Below, one piece after another: positions 30,851 through 42,098 of a stretch of 64,000 nt of DNA (positions are counted from its first letter, which is position 1; every line of letters starts with the position of its first letter). The position numbers and the translations under genes were made by a program. The DNA comes from Amyloporia xantha (Eukaryota; Basidiomycota; Agaricomycetes; Polyporales; Adustoporiaceae): positions 248,001 to 312,000 of the forward strand of contig JAYKKR010000003.1 in the NCBI GenBank assembly GCA_036971615.1. Reading direction: 5' to 3'. The notes below the pieces were generated by a model that was given only the letters and a program-made list of their open reading frames with translations, had not been told where the DNA came from and did no database searches.

Positions 30851-31550
30851 ATTTCAGCATGGCGCAGCTTGATAGAGCATGGCACTTTGTTGGGAATTTA
30901 ATCCTACAGCTCTGCAAACCGCGCAGCTTTTTGGGAATTTGATGGCACAGTTGTCCAAAGCATGGCGCTTTTGACAATCTGATGGCGCAGCTTGGTAGAG
31001 CATGGCGCTTTTTGGGGGAATGTCATGGCACAACTTTGTAAAGCATGGCACATTTTTTTGGGAATTTTATGGCGCTTTTTGACAGTCTCGTGGTGCAGCT
31101 CTCCAAAGCATGGCGCAGCTCTCCCAACCATGGCGCTTTGTTGGGATTCTCATGGTGCAGCTTTATAAAGCATGGCGCATTTTGAGAATCTCATGGCGCA
31201 GCTTTGTAAAGCATGGCGCTTTTTTGGCAAATTTGATGGCGCTTTTTTGACAGTCTCATGGCGCACTTCTCCTAAGCATGGCACAGCTCTCCCAGGCATG
31301 ATGCTTTCTTAGATATCTCATAGTGCAGCTTTGCAGAGCATGGCGCTTTTTGGATTTCTCATGGTGCAGCTCTCCAAAGCATGGCGCAGCTCTCCCAACC
31401 ATGGCGCTTTGTTAGGATTCTCATGGCGCAGCTTTGCAGAGCATGGCGCTTTTGTGCAAATCTCATGGCGCAGCTTTGTCAAGCATGGCGTGTTTTTGAG
31501 AATCTCCTGGCGCAGCTTGTAAAGCTTAGTGCATTTTTGTATGGTGCAGC
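30850..31550. repeat. inner CATGGCGC array, left arm of F
   Basis: Irregular units such as GCATGGCGCAGCT, TTGTAAAGCATGGCGC and TTTTTTGACAGTCTCATGG repeat about every 40-60 bp. The words are orientation-biased: ATGGCGC here and GCGCCAT in the right arm. Confidence 0.85.
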
Positions 31551-31559
31551 TTTATAGGC

Positions 31560-32580
31560 TGTAAAGAGTGATGCCAATTTTGTATCAATCATGCAAAAGA
31601 TACTTGGTTATATGGATGGCTCAGCATTGTAGGTGATGACAGAGCTTTGTAGAGACAGGTGGAGCTTTGATGCAAATAAGAAGAGCACAATTTTTATAAA
31701 TGACGACACTGGTAAGGGCAAGCCTGATGGATTGTGAGACCAGTGGATGAGAAATGTGTTGAATGTCAATCTGGTGAATAGCAAGATTGGTGAAGACAAG
31801 CCAATTGGATGACTAGATGTTTAGTAACAATTTCATTACTGACTACTGCTATGTATTCACAAGTAGTTGATTATACACTTGCCAATACTTGGGCTTATCA
31901 CAGTTTAGCCTGAGACACAGTTCATCTGGAACAAGCAGTTTTGTAATATCCCTAGTACTATACATAGTGAGTGTCTACTATTGTCATATAAGCCTGCTAT
32001 GTATATATGATACCTGTCCTTGCAGAACTACTAGTTATAGAAGCCACAAAACAGTGTGTGTTACGACCTACACTTGAGTGAGCTATATTACAAACAACTG
32101 TCAACAGTGAAGTGGCACAGCTGATCTATGGCATATCTCGATGAAATCTCTATACCACATCATAAGACAGGTTTTGTTTAGCTTGTGCACACATATATTG
32201 TGCTTGCATAGCTGTGCTATGCTCTATAAATATGGTCATGGTTCACCACCTTTAGGGGCATAAGTCAGGCATAAGATGCGCGTAAGATGGGTGTAAGACA
32301 GGCATAAGATGGACATGATATGGGTGTAAGACAGGCCTAAAAGAGCAGAGTTACAATGTTTGTTGGCCAAAATGTTTATTATATGTAATATAATCACATG
32401 GAGCAAATCATTTTACTTAGCAACTTATGCCCCAGGGGTGGTACTTCAAATTATGCATCCATTGGGTTGCAGGATCTCTAGATGCCCATTCCAGATTGCA
32501 TGTTTAGGCAACTGCATAGGAAACAAGCACAAAGATGTGAAGCAAAAGGGTGAATTTGAACCTCGAAAAGCAACCATGAC
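31560..32580. other. central loop of F
   Basis: AT-rich, about 1 kb, without the array words. Short direct repeats of AAGACAGGCATAAGATG occur near 32,260-32,335. No gene is recognised; the small open frames lack any family resemblance. Confidence 0.5.
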
Positions 32581-32589
32581 TAGCCTATG

Positions 32590-34370
32590 TATGATACTAC
32601 AGAGGACCACCATACTTTACAAAGCATTATCATGCAGGGGTGCACCACAAACTTTACACAAATACCCCATACTGTAAAAAGCTGCACCATGACATTCTCA
32701 CAAATGTGCCATGATCTGCAGAGCAGCCTGTGGAATTCCAAAAAAAAGCACTGTGTTATGCCACAAACACACCATGCTTGACAAAGCTGCGCCATGAGAT
32801 TTGCACAAAAGCGCCATGCTCTGCAAAGCTGTGCCATGAGAATCCTAACAAAGCACCATGGTTGGGAGAGCTGCGCCATGCTTTGGAGAGCTGCACCATG
32901 AGAAATCCAAAAAAGCGCCATGCTCTGCAAAGCTGCACTATGAGATATCTAAGAAAGCATCATGCCTGGGAGAGCTGTGCCATGCTTAGGAGAAGTGCGC
33001 CATGAGACTGTCAAAAAAGCGCCATCAAATTTGCCAAAAAAGCGCCATGCTTTACAAAGCTGCGCCATGAGATTCTCAAAAATGCGCCATGCTTTATAAA
33101 GCTGCACCATGAGAATCCCAACAAAGCACCATGCTTTAGAGAGCTACGCCATGAGGCTGTCAAAAAAGCGCCATGCTTTGGAGAGCTGCACCATGAGACT
33201 GTGAAAAAAGCGCCATCAAATTCAAAAAAATGCGCCATGCTCTGCAAAGCTGCGCTATGAGATATCCAAGAAAGCGCCATGCTTGGGAGAGCTGCACCAT
33301 GCTTTGGAGAAGTGCGCCATGAGATATCCAAGAAAGTGCCATGCTCTCAAAGCTGCGCCATGAGACTGTCAAAAAAGCGCCATGAAGTTCGCACAAAAGA
33401 GCCATGCTTTGCAAAGCTGTGCCATAAGATTCCCAAAAAAGCGCCATGCTTGGGAGAGCTGTGCCATGCTTTGGAGAAGTGCGCCATGAGATATCCAAGA
33501 AAGTGCCATGCTCTCAAAGCTGTGCCATGAGACTGTCAAAAAAGCGCCATGAAGTTCACACAAAAGAGCCATGCTTTGCAAAGCTGCGCCATGAGATATC
33601 CAAAAAAGCGCCATGCTTGGGAGAGCTATGCCATGCTTTGGAGAAGTGCACCATGAGACTGTCAAAAAGGCGCCATGAAATTACAAAAAGCGCCAAAAAA
33701 GCGCCATGAAAGTCCCAACAAAGCACTGTGCTTTGCAAAGCTGCACCATGAGATATCCAAAAGCGCCATGCTTGGAAGAGCTATGCCATGCTTTGGAGAA
33801 GTGCACCATGAGACTGTCAAAAAGCGCCATTAAATTTGCAAAAAAAGCGCCATGCTTTACAAAGCTGCGCCATGAGATTCTCAAAAATGTGCCATGCTCT
33901 GCAAAGCGGTGCCATGAAATATCCAAGCAAGCGCCATGCTTTGGAGAAGTGCGCCATGAGACTGTCAAAAAGCGCCATCAAATTTGCAAAAAAGCGCCAT
34001 GCTTTACAAAGCTGCGCCATGAGATTCTCAAAAATGCGCCATGCTTTATAAAGCTGCACCATGAGAATCCCAACAAAGCGCCATGGTTGGGAGAGCTGCG
34101 CCATGCTTTGGAGAGCTGCACCACGAGACTGTCAAAAAAGCGCCATAAAATTCCCAAAAAAATGTGCCATGCTTTACAAAGTTGTGCCATGACATTCCCC
34201 CAAAAAGCGCCATGCTCTACCAAGCTGCGCCATCAGATTGTCAAAAAAAGCGCCATGCTTTGGACAACTGTGCCATCAAATTCCCAAAAAAGCTGCGCGG
34301 TTTGCAGAGCTGTAGGATTAAATTCCCAACAAAGTGCCATGCTCTATCAAGCTGCGCCATGCTGAAATAT
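32590..34370. repeat. inner GCGCCATG array, right arm of F
   Basis: Dozens of units containing AAAAAAGCGCCATGCTTT, ACAAAGCTGCGCCATGAGA, GGGAGAGCTGTGCCATGC and AGAAGTGCGCCATGAGACTG, at near-regular spacing. It is the inverted and expanded counterpart of 30,850-31,550. A higher-order repeat of about 130 bp is visible at 33,290-33,670. Confidence 0.85.
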
Positions 34371-34895
34371 AGCTAGAGTTTATGGCGCAGTCAGCTGTGC
34401 CCTGTCTGTAGGCTATATGATACACCTCGGCCATCCCTACATTGAAGGCGAGAATATACCAGGGAAATATGGCGCAGTCGGCCGCGCCGTATTTGTAGGC
34501 TATATTATAGCCCTCGGCCGACACTACTTGAAGGCAAGAATATACCAGGGAAATATGGCGCAGTCGGCCGCGCCGTGTCTAAAGGCTATATTATAGCCCT
34601 CGGCCGACACTACTTGAAGGCGAGAATATACCACAGAAATATGGCGCACTCGGCCGCGCCATGTCTAAAGGCTATATTATAGCCCTCGGCCGACACTACC
34701 TGAAGGCGAGAATATACCAGGGAAATATGGCGCAGTCGGCCGCGCTGTATCTGCAGGCTATATTATAGCCCTCGGCCGACCCTTGACTGTAGGCTATAGC
34801 GAGGGCGTCGGCCGACGTCCGCTCTCCTGACAAAGTAATAAGAATTTCACCCATATCTCTCCCTATAGAGTAGGCTATAGTGACTGAATGGTGTG
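34370..34895. repeat. outer 87-bp tandem array and right end of F
   Basis: Inverted copy of 30,324-30,850, ending CCCTATAGAGTAGGCTATAG then TGACTGAATGGTGTG. The two arms are nearly identical over at least 450 bp. Confidence 0.85.
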
Positions 34896-34902
34896 GGAAT
34901 TC

Positions 34903-35165
34903 ACCCGCGGCATGCCTACGGCTTGCTTGGGAAGCACGGTGGCAGCTCAGGCGGCATGATGGCGGCATGCTCGGGGATGGCGGTCCGCAGATCAACAATG
35001 GTAGCCGATCACCAGATCACACAATGCCGATCGGCCGCGCGAGATCCTTCAGGCCCTTGCGATCAAGAAGGGAAGCGATCGACAAACATGCGTGCAGTCA
35101 TAACAGCAGTAGACAATGCTGTTGCAGCATGGTCGACAGGCGTTAGGTCCTGCTAGTAATATACA
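34903..35165. promoter_or_regulatory. divergent promoter region between HMG-box-like and TET/JBP genes of A, split by F
   Basis: With 30,239-30,316 this forms the original intergenic region. The right part holds ATGATGGCGGCATGC-type words and two GATC-rich stretches but no clear core promoter. Foldback F sits exactly between the divergent genes. Confidence 0.4.
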
Positions 35166-36540
35166 ATGGGGAGTGCATGGCAAGATACCCTCATATTCCT
35201 TGCCATGATATCACCCAGCGGCCTCGACTTGAGCGACACATTGGCGGCCTGTATGCGAGATATGTTTCAGTATTGGCTGCACAAGCTGCGGGACGATCCA
35301 GGCCCACTGAGGCAACCACAGCCTCCTACTCATGTCCGGGCAGACTTTGTCATAGAATGCAGTGATATCGCTCACCAGCTCGCTCAAGCCTATATCAGAC
35401 CTGGTGCGTCATTGCGAGTGCTAGTGAGCCCTGAGGCATCACACTGACCGTCAAGCTAGTACGCTTGGCATGGGATATTGATCGCTATTCCAACTCCATA
35501 GGGGTGGGCAACACAGGGCAGAATGTGAGACTGGAGGAACAACTGAAGGCGAGGTGGAAGCCTCTAGTTGAAGATAAGACTGTGGTACTCGATGAACCCT
35601 GTGTGTTGGTGGACCAGCACTCAAGAATACTAGCGTGGATCCTTCCTGGACTGCTTCACGCCGATCGTCAGGTGGGCCTGTCCACCCTTCCTCCTTTTGA
35701 GATACTCATTGTGGAATGGCTGCAGAGGGAAATACGCACAGCGACGACCCACCTATCCACGCAGCTCATGCGCAAAGCATGCGGAGGAAATTGGAGAAAC
35801 GACGCCAAATACTTCCGCCGTCCATCAGAGTGCGCCATCCCCCCAGGGACGGTCAATCTGTCTCCAGGATGGCATGCCCTTGGACATACCGTAGGTCGCG
35901 TTGGTTGTGACTGCACTGCGTCGCTGATCGCGGCACATATCGGTAGGGCCCTTGCGATCCTGTGGAACCTTCAACCAGCTTGCGCGGCCGGGATGGCGAG
36001 AGTGGATGGCGGTGGTTGAGCGCCATCCGTGATTCAGCGGCCATCCTCTCTGCTATGATGTCTATCATGAATCCCGACCTTTACGCCGCGGGTCGCACAT
36101 GCATTAGGACGCTGTCGTGTGGCCTGGACCACAAAGATATAGTGAACAAGTGGTCGTCCATATTCAACGGCGTTCAAGTCATAAGCAATCGCGCCACTCC
36201 GCTACATCGCGACAAGAACTCCAGAAAAGAGTGGTTCGATCTGCTGACTACGGTGGGTAATTATGGCCCATTAGAGATGGAGCTCGACGGGCCCAACGTG
36301 ATGATAGACTACAGGCCTGGCAGTGTTGTGGCATTGTGTGGAAAGCTTCTACGGCATGGCGTTCAGCCATGCAATGGTGAGCGCGTATGCTATGCTTACT
36401 TCATGAGAGATTCGGTGCATGCATCGATGAACATAAAGGCACCTCATTGGATGGAGTGGGGTTTTTTTAGAGTTATAAGTGTAACAACAAATACTATCTC
36501 AGTACATATCACCGATCACGCCTCACACTTGGCGAAGTGA
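35166..36540 (+). CDS. TET/JBP-type 2-oxoglutarate/Fe(II) dioxygenase of element A
   Basis: The likely start is 35,166 (MGSAWQDTL...). Four introns interrupt the frame (about 35,405-35,456, 35,672-35,727, 35,890-35,945, plus a possible small upstream one). The catalytic domain lies in the last exon. It has TPLHRDKNSRKEWFDLL, with the iron-binding HxD, then GNYGPLEMELDGP, DYRPGSVVALCGKLLRHGV with the distal histidine, and GERVCYAYFMRDSVH with the arginine expected to hold 2-oxoglutarate. This pattern is that of the TET/JBP family, which oxidises 5-methylcytosine or thymine in DNA. It aligns exon by exon with 45,749-47,021 of B. Its stop overlaps the tail of A's transposase gene (convergent, 25 bp). 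All catalytic residues are present. Confidence 0.8.
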
Positions 36541-37867
36541 GCAGCGGCATGATCCGCCATCCCAGTCCAGAGCGCCACCTGACGGTGCGCGTAGCATACA
36601 TGGCCAGGAGGCCCTATCAGACGCGAGCGCCATTTGTCCGCCTTGTGGTGAAAGCTGGCCACTGTCCACTCCATCTCCGCCTGGACCATAACCAAGTCCT
36701 CGGCCCATCTGTCTTTCCGAGATTTGGCGCGTAACCAGTTCACGCGATGTACTTGTCCGTGTAAATCAGGACACCATGCCAATCAGACGTGGACATGTCA
36801 CTCACACTCTGTCAACCAATTCGATTGCGCAGTATCACCTTCAATGTCCACGGTCCATATCCAAGATAGCGTCTCCTGCCGGGACCCACGAATCGAGTTA
36901 TCTAGCATGGCGGTGATGGCTTTGAGATCCACGTGTTGGATGGCTTGGAACCGTGCCCGGATATGGTCATCGGGATTGAGGGCAAGGATGGCGAGCCTGC
37001 TTTGAGTGTATATGCGTACGTTTTCCAACACGGTTCGTTGTGTCGCTATCACTTCATCCCAAGACCTGAGCTTTTGGCGTTGGCTTTTCGCATGGCGCAC
37101 CGCTGTCCGAAACAGCACTGACTTGTAGCCGATGGCGAGGCGAATCTGATGAAGCGCATCGTTGGCTTGACCCACTCGCAAGCTTAGCTCCTCAGCCGCT
37201 ATGTCCTCCAGGTTAGTGGCCAAGATGACGTCATAGCCAAGCTGTGAAGGCAACGATATAATGGCGTTCTCAGGTTGTATTCCTGATTCCACTTCCCCGG
37301 GAAACATTTCCTCCAACGGATTGACGTCTTCTTCCAGCGCATCCCATTCTGCGCCATCGTAAGTGATTCCAGGAGCGTCGCGGTCATCCTCAAAGAGGAC
37401 TGGTAGATAGGATGTAGCTTTCTCTCTTGTGAAGTCGTTGGCGCCGCTCCTCTAGCGTAAGGCGGTCGACCAGCAGCGGATGGCGCCCCATCTTGCGCTT
37501 GAGCTGGCTAATCCCCAATCTGTCAATGTTCTGTGAGATTCAAGTGAGTATAGCACGCCGTGTAGACTTACTGCAGCTCCTGGATCTTCATTCCAGTAGC
37601 GATCCATGCAGCCACCCCCTGATGGCGCCCTTGTGTAGTCTCCTTTTGGGTCAGCTGGAGTTGGATGGCCATTCGGCTAGGCGCTGTTTATATTGAGTAC
37701 TCATCAACGTTGAGCCAAATGTTATTTCTCACCCTTCTTCATTTTGACGTCAAAAATGTCCATGGCGCTGATGGTCTCTGTGCGCATGGCCAGCGCTTCG
37801 GCTTCTGCATCCCGCCACTCTTGCAGCTGCTCTTCTGTGCTGGACCGCTCCATATACTCCAAAACTT
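36516..37867 (-). pseudogene. C-terminal part of element A KDZ transposase, separated by B
   Basis: From the B insertion leftward: QVLEYMERSSTEEQLQEW, LKRKMGRHPLLVDRL, LEEMFPGEVESG, LSLRVGQANDALHQIRLAIG, QRQKLRSWDEVIATQRTV, LDNSIRGSRQETLSWIW, an intron, then VNWLRAKSRKDRWAEDL, ending FAKCEA at 36,516. This is the long helical C-terminal region of the transposase, about 55% identical by eye to 44,230-45,676 of B. The N-terminal part lies at 62,541-64,000 and beyond. Element B entered an exon at codons for ESA/QVL. Confidence 0.85.
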
Positions 37868-37874
37868 GTGCGCT
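37868..37874. other. left target-site duplication of element B (GTGCGCT)
   Basis: GTGCGCT recurs at 62,534-62,540. Removing one copy and B restores a continuous A transposase reading frame across the junction, which fixes both borders. Confidence 0.9.
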
Positions 37875-37959
37875 GAGCCCATTCAGTCACATTCACCTGA
37901 CTCCTAGGATATATATGCCTGACATTGTCCCCTAAGGCATGGGGCGCCGGACATCGGCC

Positions 37960-39470
37960 GACACCGCAGCTATGGCCCTGCAAAGTGGCCCGGCCGGCCC
38001 ACCATGTGATTTTGCAGGCACATAGGCTGGCGCGAGATACCGTCACTCGACCGCGACTATCCCGCTCATACTCCCTGGTTCGGCCGATATGCCTGTGGTC
38101 TCTGTCTACCAGACTCGTGCCACATCCTCGCGTCAGCCGCGACTGACTCCCTGGCTCAGCCGATATACCTGTCTCTGCCTGTTAGGCTCGCGCGGGATCC
38201 CCGCGACGATGATTCCCCTATTCCATGGCTCGGTCGAAGTGCCCATGTACTATACCTGCTAGACTCGCGCAAGATCCTGGCATCAGCCGCGACTGTTTCG
38301 CTCCTACTCCCTGGCTCGGCCGATATATCTCTGGTGTCTGCCTGCTAGGTTTGCTCGGGATTCCCGCGAGCAGTCCTCTCTGACTTCCTGGCTCGGCCAA
38401 TACATCTATGGTCTCTGCCTGCTAGGCTCGCGCGGGATCCCCCCCACCATACTTCTCCTATTCCATGGCTCGGCCGAAGCGCCTGTGTTCCCTACCTGGT
38501 AGACTCGCGCGTCCTTCCCGCAACTATGTGGCTCTTACTCCCTGGCTCGGCCGATTTAGCTCACCACTCTGCTACCAGGCTCGCGCGAGATGCCCGCGAC
38601 TATACTGCTCTTGCTCCCTGGCTCGGCCGATTCAGCTCACCACTCTGCTACCAGGCTCGCGCGAGATGCCCGCGACTATACTGCTCCTACTCCATGGCTC
38701 GGCCGATTCATTTCAGTACTCTGCTACCAGGCTCGCGCGAGATGCCCGCGACTATACTGCTCCTACTCCATGGATCGGCCGATTCATTTCAGTACTCTGC
38801 TACCAGGCTCGCGCGAGATGCCCGCGACTATACTGCTCCTGCTCCCTGGCTCGGCCGATTCATTTCAGTACTCTGCTACCAGGCTCGCGCGAGATGCCCG
38901 CGACTATACTGCTCTTGCTCCCTGGCTCGGCCGATCTAGCTCACCACTCTCCTGCTAGGCTCGCGCGAGATGCCCGCGACTATACTGCTCCTACTCCATG
39001 GATCGGCCGATTCAGCTGAGTATTTTGTCTACCAGGCTCGCGCGAGATGCCCGCGACTATACTGCTCCTACTCCATGGCTCGGCCGATTCATTTCAGTAC
39101 TCTGCTACCAGGCTCGCGCGAGATGCCCGCGACTATACTGCTCCTACTCCATGGCTCGGCCGATTCATTTCAGTACTCTGCTACCAGGCTCGCGCGAGAT
39201 GCCCGCGACTATACTGCTCCTACTCCATGGCTCGGCCGATTCATTTCAGTACTCTGCTACCAGGCTCGCGCAAGATGCCCGCGACTATACTGCTCCTACT
39301 CCATGGATCGGCCGATCTAGCTCACCACTCTCCTGCTAGGCTCGCGCGAAATGCTCGCGACTATACTGCTCCTACTCCCTGGCTCGGCCGATTCAGCTGA
39401 GTATTTTGTCTACCAGGCTCGCGCGACATGTCCGATGCAGCCGCGACCGTTGCCTTCCTCTCGGTATTTG
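37960..39470. repeat. 76-bp tandem array in B's left terminal region
   Basis: At least ten direct units with a 76-bp period between 38,575 and 39,420 contain CTCGCGCGAGATGCCCGCGA, CTATACTGCTCCTACTCCAT and CTCGGCCGATTCATTTCAG. Looser, older-looking relatives lie at 37,960-38,575. Each unit holds one palindromic CTCGCGCGAG and one CCCGCGAC. Because 76 is not a multiple of three and the unit lacks stops, all three + frames stay open for over 100 codons; these are not genes. Confidence 0.9.
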
Positions 39471-39654
39471 TACAGCCAGTGGGCCACTGTGTGTTACATA
39501 TGGTCATGAGGAGGGCGTTGTAGAACTAGCATGCGCCATGAGGAATACATCACTCATTCAATACTCATCAGGACAAATCATGAATCGGGCAACTGTATCG
39601 CGACGTGCGGATTGACAATCGGCATCAAATAGGACAGAACACGACATCTACAAA

Positions 39655-40411
39655 CTACGCGACGAAAGATCGGGTCGCGGTGGTGGTCGCGGCGCCCGGA
39701 TCCTCCTCCTCAATGGCGTAGAGTACCCGCACGACCCCCCGCTGCTCTGCCTCCTTCATCTCCAACATCCTCCTCGCAATCGTCTCAGCGTGCTGTGAGT
39801 GAAGGTCGGCCCTCCTAAGATGATTCGCCTCCATAGGATCTGTCTCGACGGATTGCTACATGTTGGAACATGAGTGACAACAGAATTGATTAAACATCAA
39901 GTTGCAAGGGCTTACCGTCTTTGGCGAATCCCACCAATCAGGATTGTCATCGTCGCGATCGGGCCATTCCCACCACGTTGTGTCGAGATGCGCATCCGAG
40001 TCCAAGATTTCCTCCGAAGGTGCCGCGACTGGACAGGCAATCGGTACGGAAGCCAGCGCGTGAATGTTAAGATCCCATTCAATGCCGAACCTCATGTGCG
40101 CGATCGTGGCCTGGATGATCTGAGGTAAAACCACCGCTTTTCCGCCGCCCGCGAGAACCATCTCTCCGATATTGCCCAATGTGTCCCGCTTTGCACGGAT
40201 GATCAGCATGGTCCACATCAGAATTGATGAGAATAACAAACCAATTCCTTCGTAACCGCGACCTTCCAGCGGTCATATTGAAGGTCTGTCCGGGGAGGTC
40301 CCCAGATTCCATCCGTTCGTTCAGCCTAACGAGGGCTTGCTGTATCCGCCATGCCCGGTAACGGAACATCTGGGTCGCAACTTTTTCAAGATGGCGTGCA
40401 GAAGAGGACAT
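39655..40411 (-). CDS. small protein of element B, copy 2 (unknown function)
   Basis: ATG at 40,411 (MSSSARHLEKVATQMFRYRAW). Exon 1 contains RIQQALVRLNERM; exon 2 (about 40,202-39,920) KAVVLPQIIQATIAHMRFG, DLNIHALASVPI, TTWWEWPDRDDDNPDWWDSP; exon 3 (to 39,655) ETIARRMLEMKEAEQRGVVRV and a short Ala/Thr tail. About 230 residues. It is a diverged duplicate of 41,077-41,854 with the same intron positions. A conserved Trp-rich acidic segment (WWEW-x-DRD) is its hallmark. I recognise no family. Strong conservation of two copies with different third positions suggests both are or were under selection. Confidence 0.65.
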
Positions 40412-41076
40412 TGTACGGTGACAGGAAATACAATGACACTGAAGCCCTTCCCCGGAAAACCTCGTCTAATATTTAGCATGTCTCAACTCTTCGCCTCGTG
40501 GCAAACGTGTTTCCCGCACACGTGTGCGCCTCATGGTCGCGAAGCACTGGCGGGAAGGCGGTGATGCGTATGATAGGAAGCCATTTATCTTGAGAAATTT
40601 GATTGACAGATCGGCTTATAGCCTTCTATCGTGTCTAGTGAATTGTAGCGCAGTTGTCGCGGCTTGGGCCAAGTAGCATTGCTGTTTGACGAGGTCGCGC
40701 AACGGTCGAGACAAGCGCGACACAAGGAGTTGACTACGTATTCAAAACATCATCAACCAGCGCGCATTCTTAGCCGATCACTTCAGAAGCAGCCAAAGAA
40801 TACGTCAATATAGACACGAAGTCACACCTGACCATTATTACGTATCCGCGACAATTCAAAAAATACTCCATGGAATATCTTAGACTTCCGCGACAGTCGC
40901 ATCAGCGCTGAGCGCGGCAGCGGCACCTCTTGATGTCATAATCGGGCATGTGGCATTCAGCAAGAATTGCCCTCCCTGCACGCACGCGGAGTGATGACAG
41001 ACATTATCAGCGTATTATGATTCTCGCGCTCTCAAGAACACATGTATTTCCTATGCAACGTAAGATGTAATAAAAG
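40412..41076. promoter_or_regulatory. spacer with duplicated promoter for the small gene copy 2
   Basis: 40,467-40,550 (GTCTAATATTTAGCAT ... ACACGTGTGCGCCTCATGG, then TCGCGAAGCA) repeats 41,908-41,995 upstream of copy 1 with few changes. A CACGTG E-box-like core and the B word GTCGCG sit in the conserved block. 40,600-41,040 has several CGCGAC words and nothing else. Confidence 0.6.
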
Positions 41077-41854
41077 CTACGAATCGGATGACTGGGCAGC
41101 AGCGGCGGCGGGAGCGGCATCCTTAACGGCGTCGAGGACGCGGAGGATCCCAAGCTTGTCAGCCTGCCTCATCGCGAGCATCCTCCGCGTGATTATCTCC
41201 AAGTCCCTGGAGAGCTCCTCTGCCTTACTGAGGGCATCAACGTCGAATCTGTCCGCCACTGCATACTCCTGTGTCGTAAACTGTAAGCTAACGTTTGGCT
41301 GCATCCAGTCCAATTCAACATACCCCTGTCGGCGACTGCCACCATGCCGGTTTTGAGGGGTCGCGGTCATCCCACTCCCACCACATAGATCCCAGATGGT
41401 CCTCCGTAGACAGGATGTCATTAGGGGGAGGCGGTAAAGGGTGCGTTATTGGAACCGACGCGAGCGCGTGGATGTCCAGATCCCAATCCGCGCCGAATGT
41501 CGTCTGCTCGATCAGCGCCTCAATAATCTGAGGCAATTTGACCGCCTTCCCGCGACGCGCGAGGACGATCTCCCCCAAACATAGTCGCGTTTCGCGCTGC
41601 ATATAGGGTGGTCAGCAGAGTCAGTGTGGAGTCAGAGAGTGATAACGAACGAATTCGTGGGTAAGGGCCACTTTCCAGCGGTCGTATTGTAGTTGATTTC
41701 GCGGCAGATCTCCGACAGTGAGGCGATGGTTCAATCTTATCAGTGCCTGCTGGATGCGCCACGCGCGATAGCGGAACATGCGCGTCGCGGTACTTTCGAG
41801 TTGCTCCGCGGACACCGGGGCGGAAGCTTGAGGCGGCATGGCAGCGGAAGACAT
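41077..41854 (-). CDS. small protein of element B, copy 1 (unknown function)
   Basis: Start at ATG 41,854 (MSSAAMPPQASAPVSAEQ), chosen because copy 2 starts in the same place. Exon 1 carries MFRYRAWRIQQALIRL, exon 2 (about 41,601-41,340) KAVKLPQIIEALIEQTTFG, DLDIHALASVPI, SMWWEWDDRDPSKPAWWQ, and exon 3 ADRFDVDALSKAEELSRDL and an Ala-rich tail with SSDS. Introns begin GTTCGT or GTTTGT, as in copy 2. The gene is divergent from the transposase, 245 bp away. Unknown family. It could be a transposition cofactor, but only the context suggests that. Confidence 0.65.
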
Positions 41855-42098
41855 TGAAAGTCGATGGGAGGCAATCAACTGCGAGCCCAGCCTTTACATG
41901 TCTAGTCTAATATTTACCATATCTCTCCTGCTCACCTCGTGGCAGCGACAGCTGATGTTCGCAAACACGTGTGCACCTCATGGTCGCGAAGCATAGTGCA
42001 TGAGTCATAAGCAGGGCCGCGCAAGAGCCATTCCTTTATCTCCATCAACATAACAATAGGAGCGTTGTTGAGTCATTCCCATTTTATTCCCTGCAGCT
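41855..42098. promoter_or_regulatory. divergent promoter between small gene copy 1 and B transposase
   Basis: Contains the conserved GTCTAATATTTACCAT and ACACGTGTGCACCTCATGG block. Near the transposase start there is a pyrimidine-rich CCCATTTTATTCCCTGCAG directly before the ATG at 42,099. Confidence 0.5.

Larger units (their letters stand above)
30324..34895. mobile_element. foldback non-autonomous element F (KDZ-type ends)
   Basis: A 7-bp duplication GGAATTC (30,317-30,323 and 34,896-34,902) brackets left end GAGCCCATTCAGTCA and right end TGACTGAATGGTGTG, the same asymmetric ends as element B. The arms are inverted: an 87-bp array on the outside (shared with element X), then a second array of about 50-90 bp units containing CATGGCGC. 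A unique AT-rich centre (about 31,560-32,580) separates them. There are no credible genes. Ends and duplication length indicate mobilisation by a KDZ transposase in trans. Confidence 0.85.

Noticed and set aside
38465..39400. Overlapping plus-strand frames of 113-184 residues repeating LPGSREMPATILLLLHGSAD
   Set aside because: Artefact of the stop-free 76-bp satellite, open in all three frames.
38575..39420. CRISPR-like regular direct repeats
   Set aside because: Units are contiguous without unique spacers and lie in a eukaryotic transposon end.
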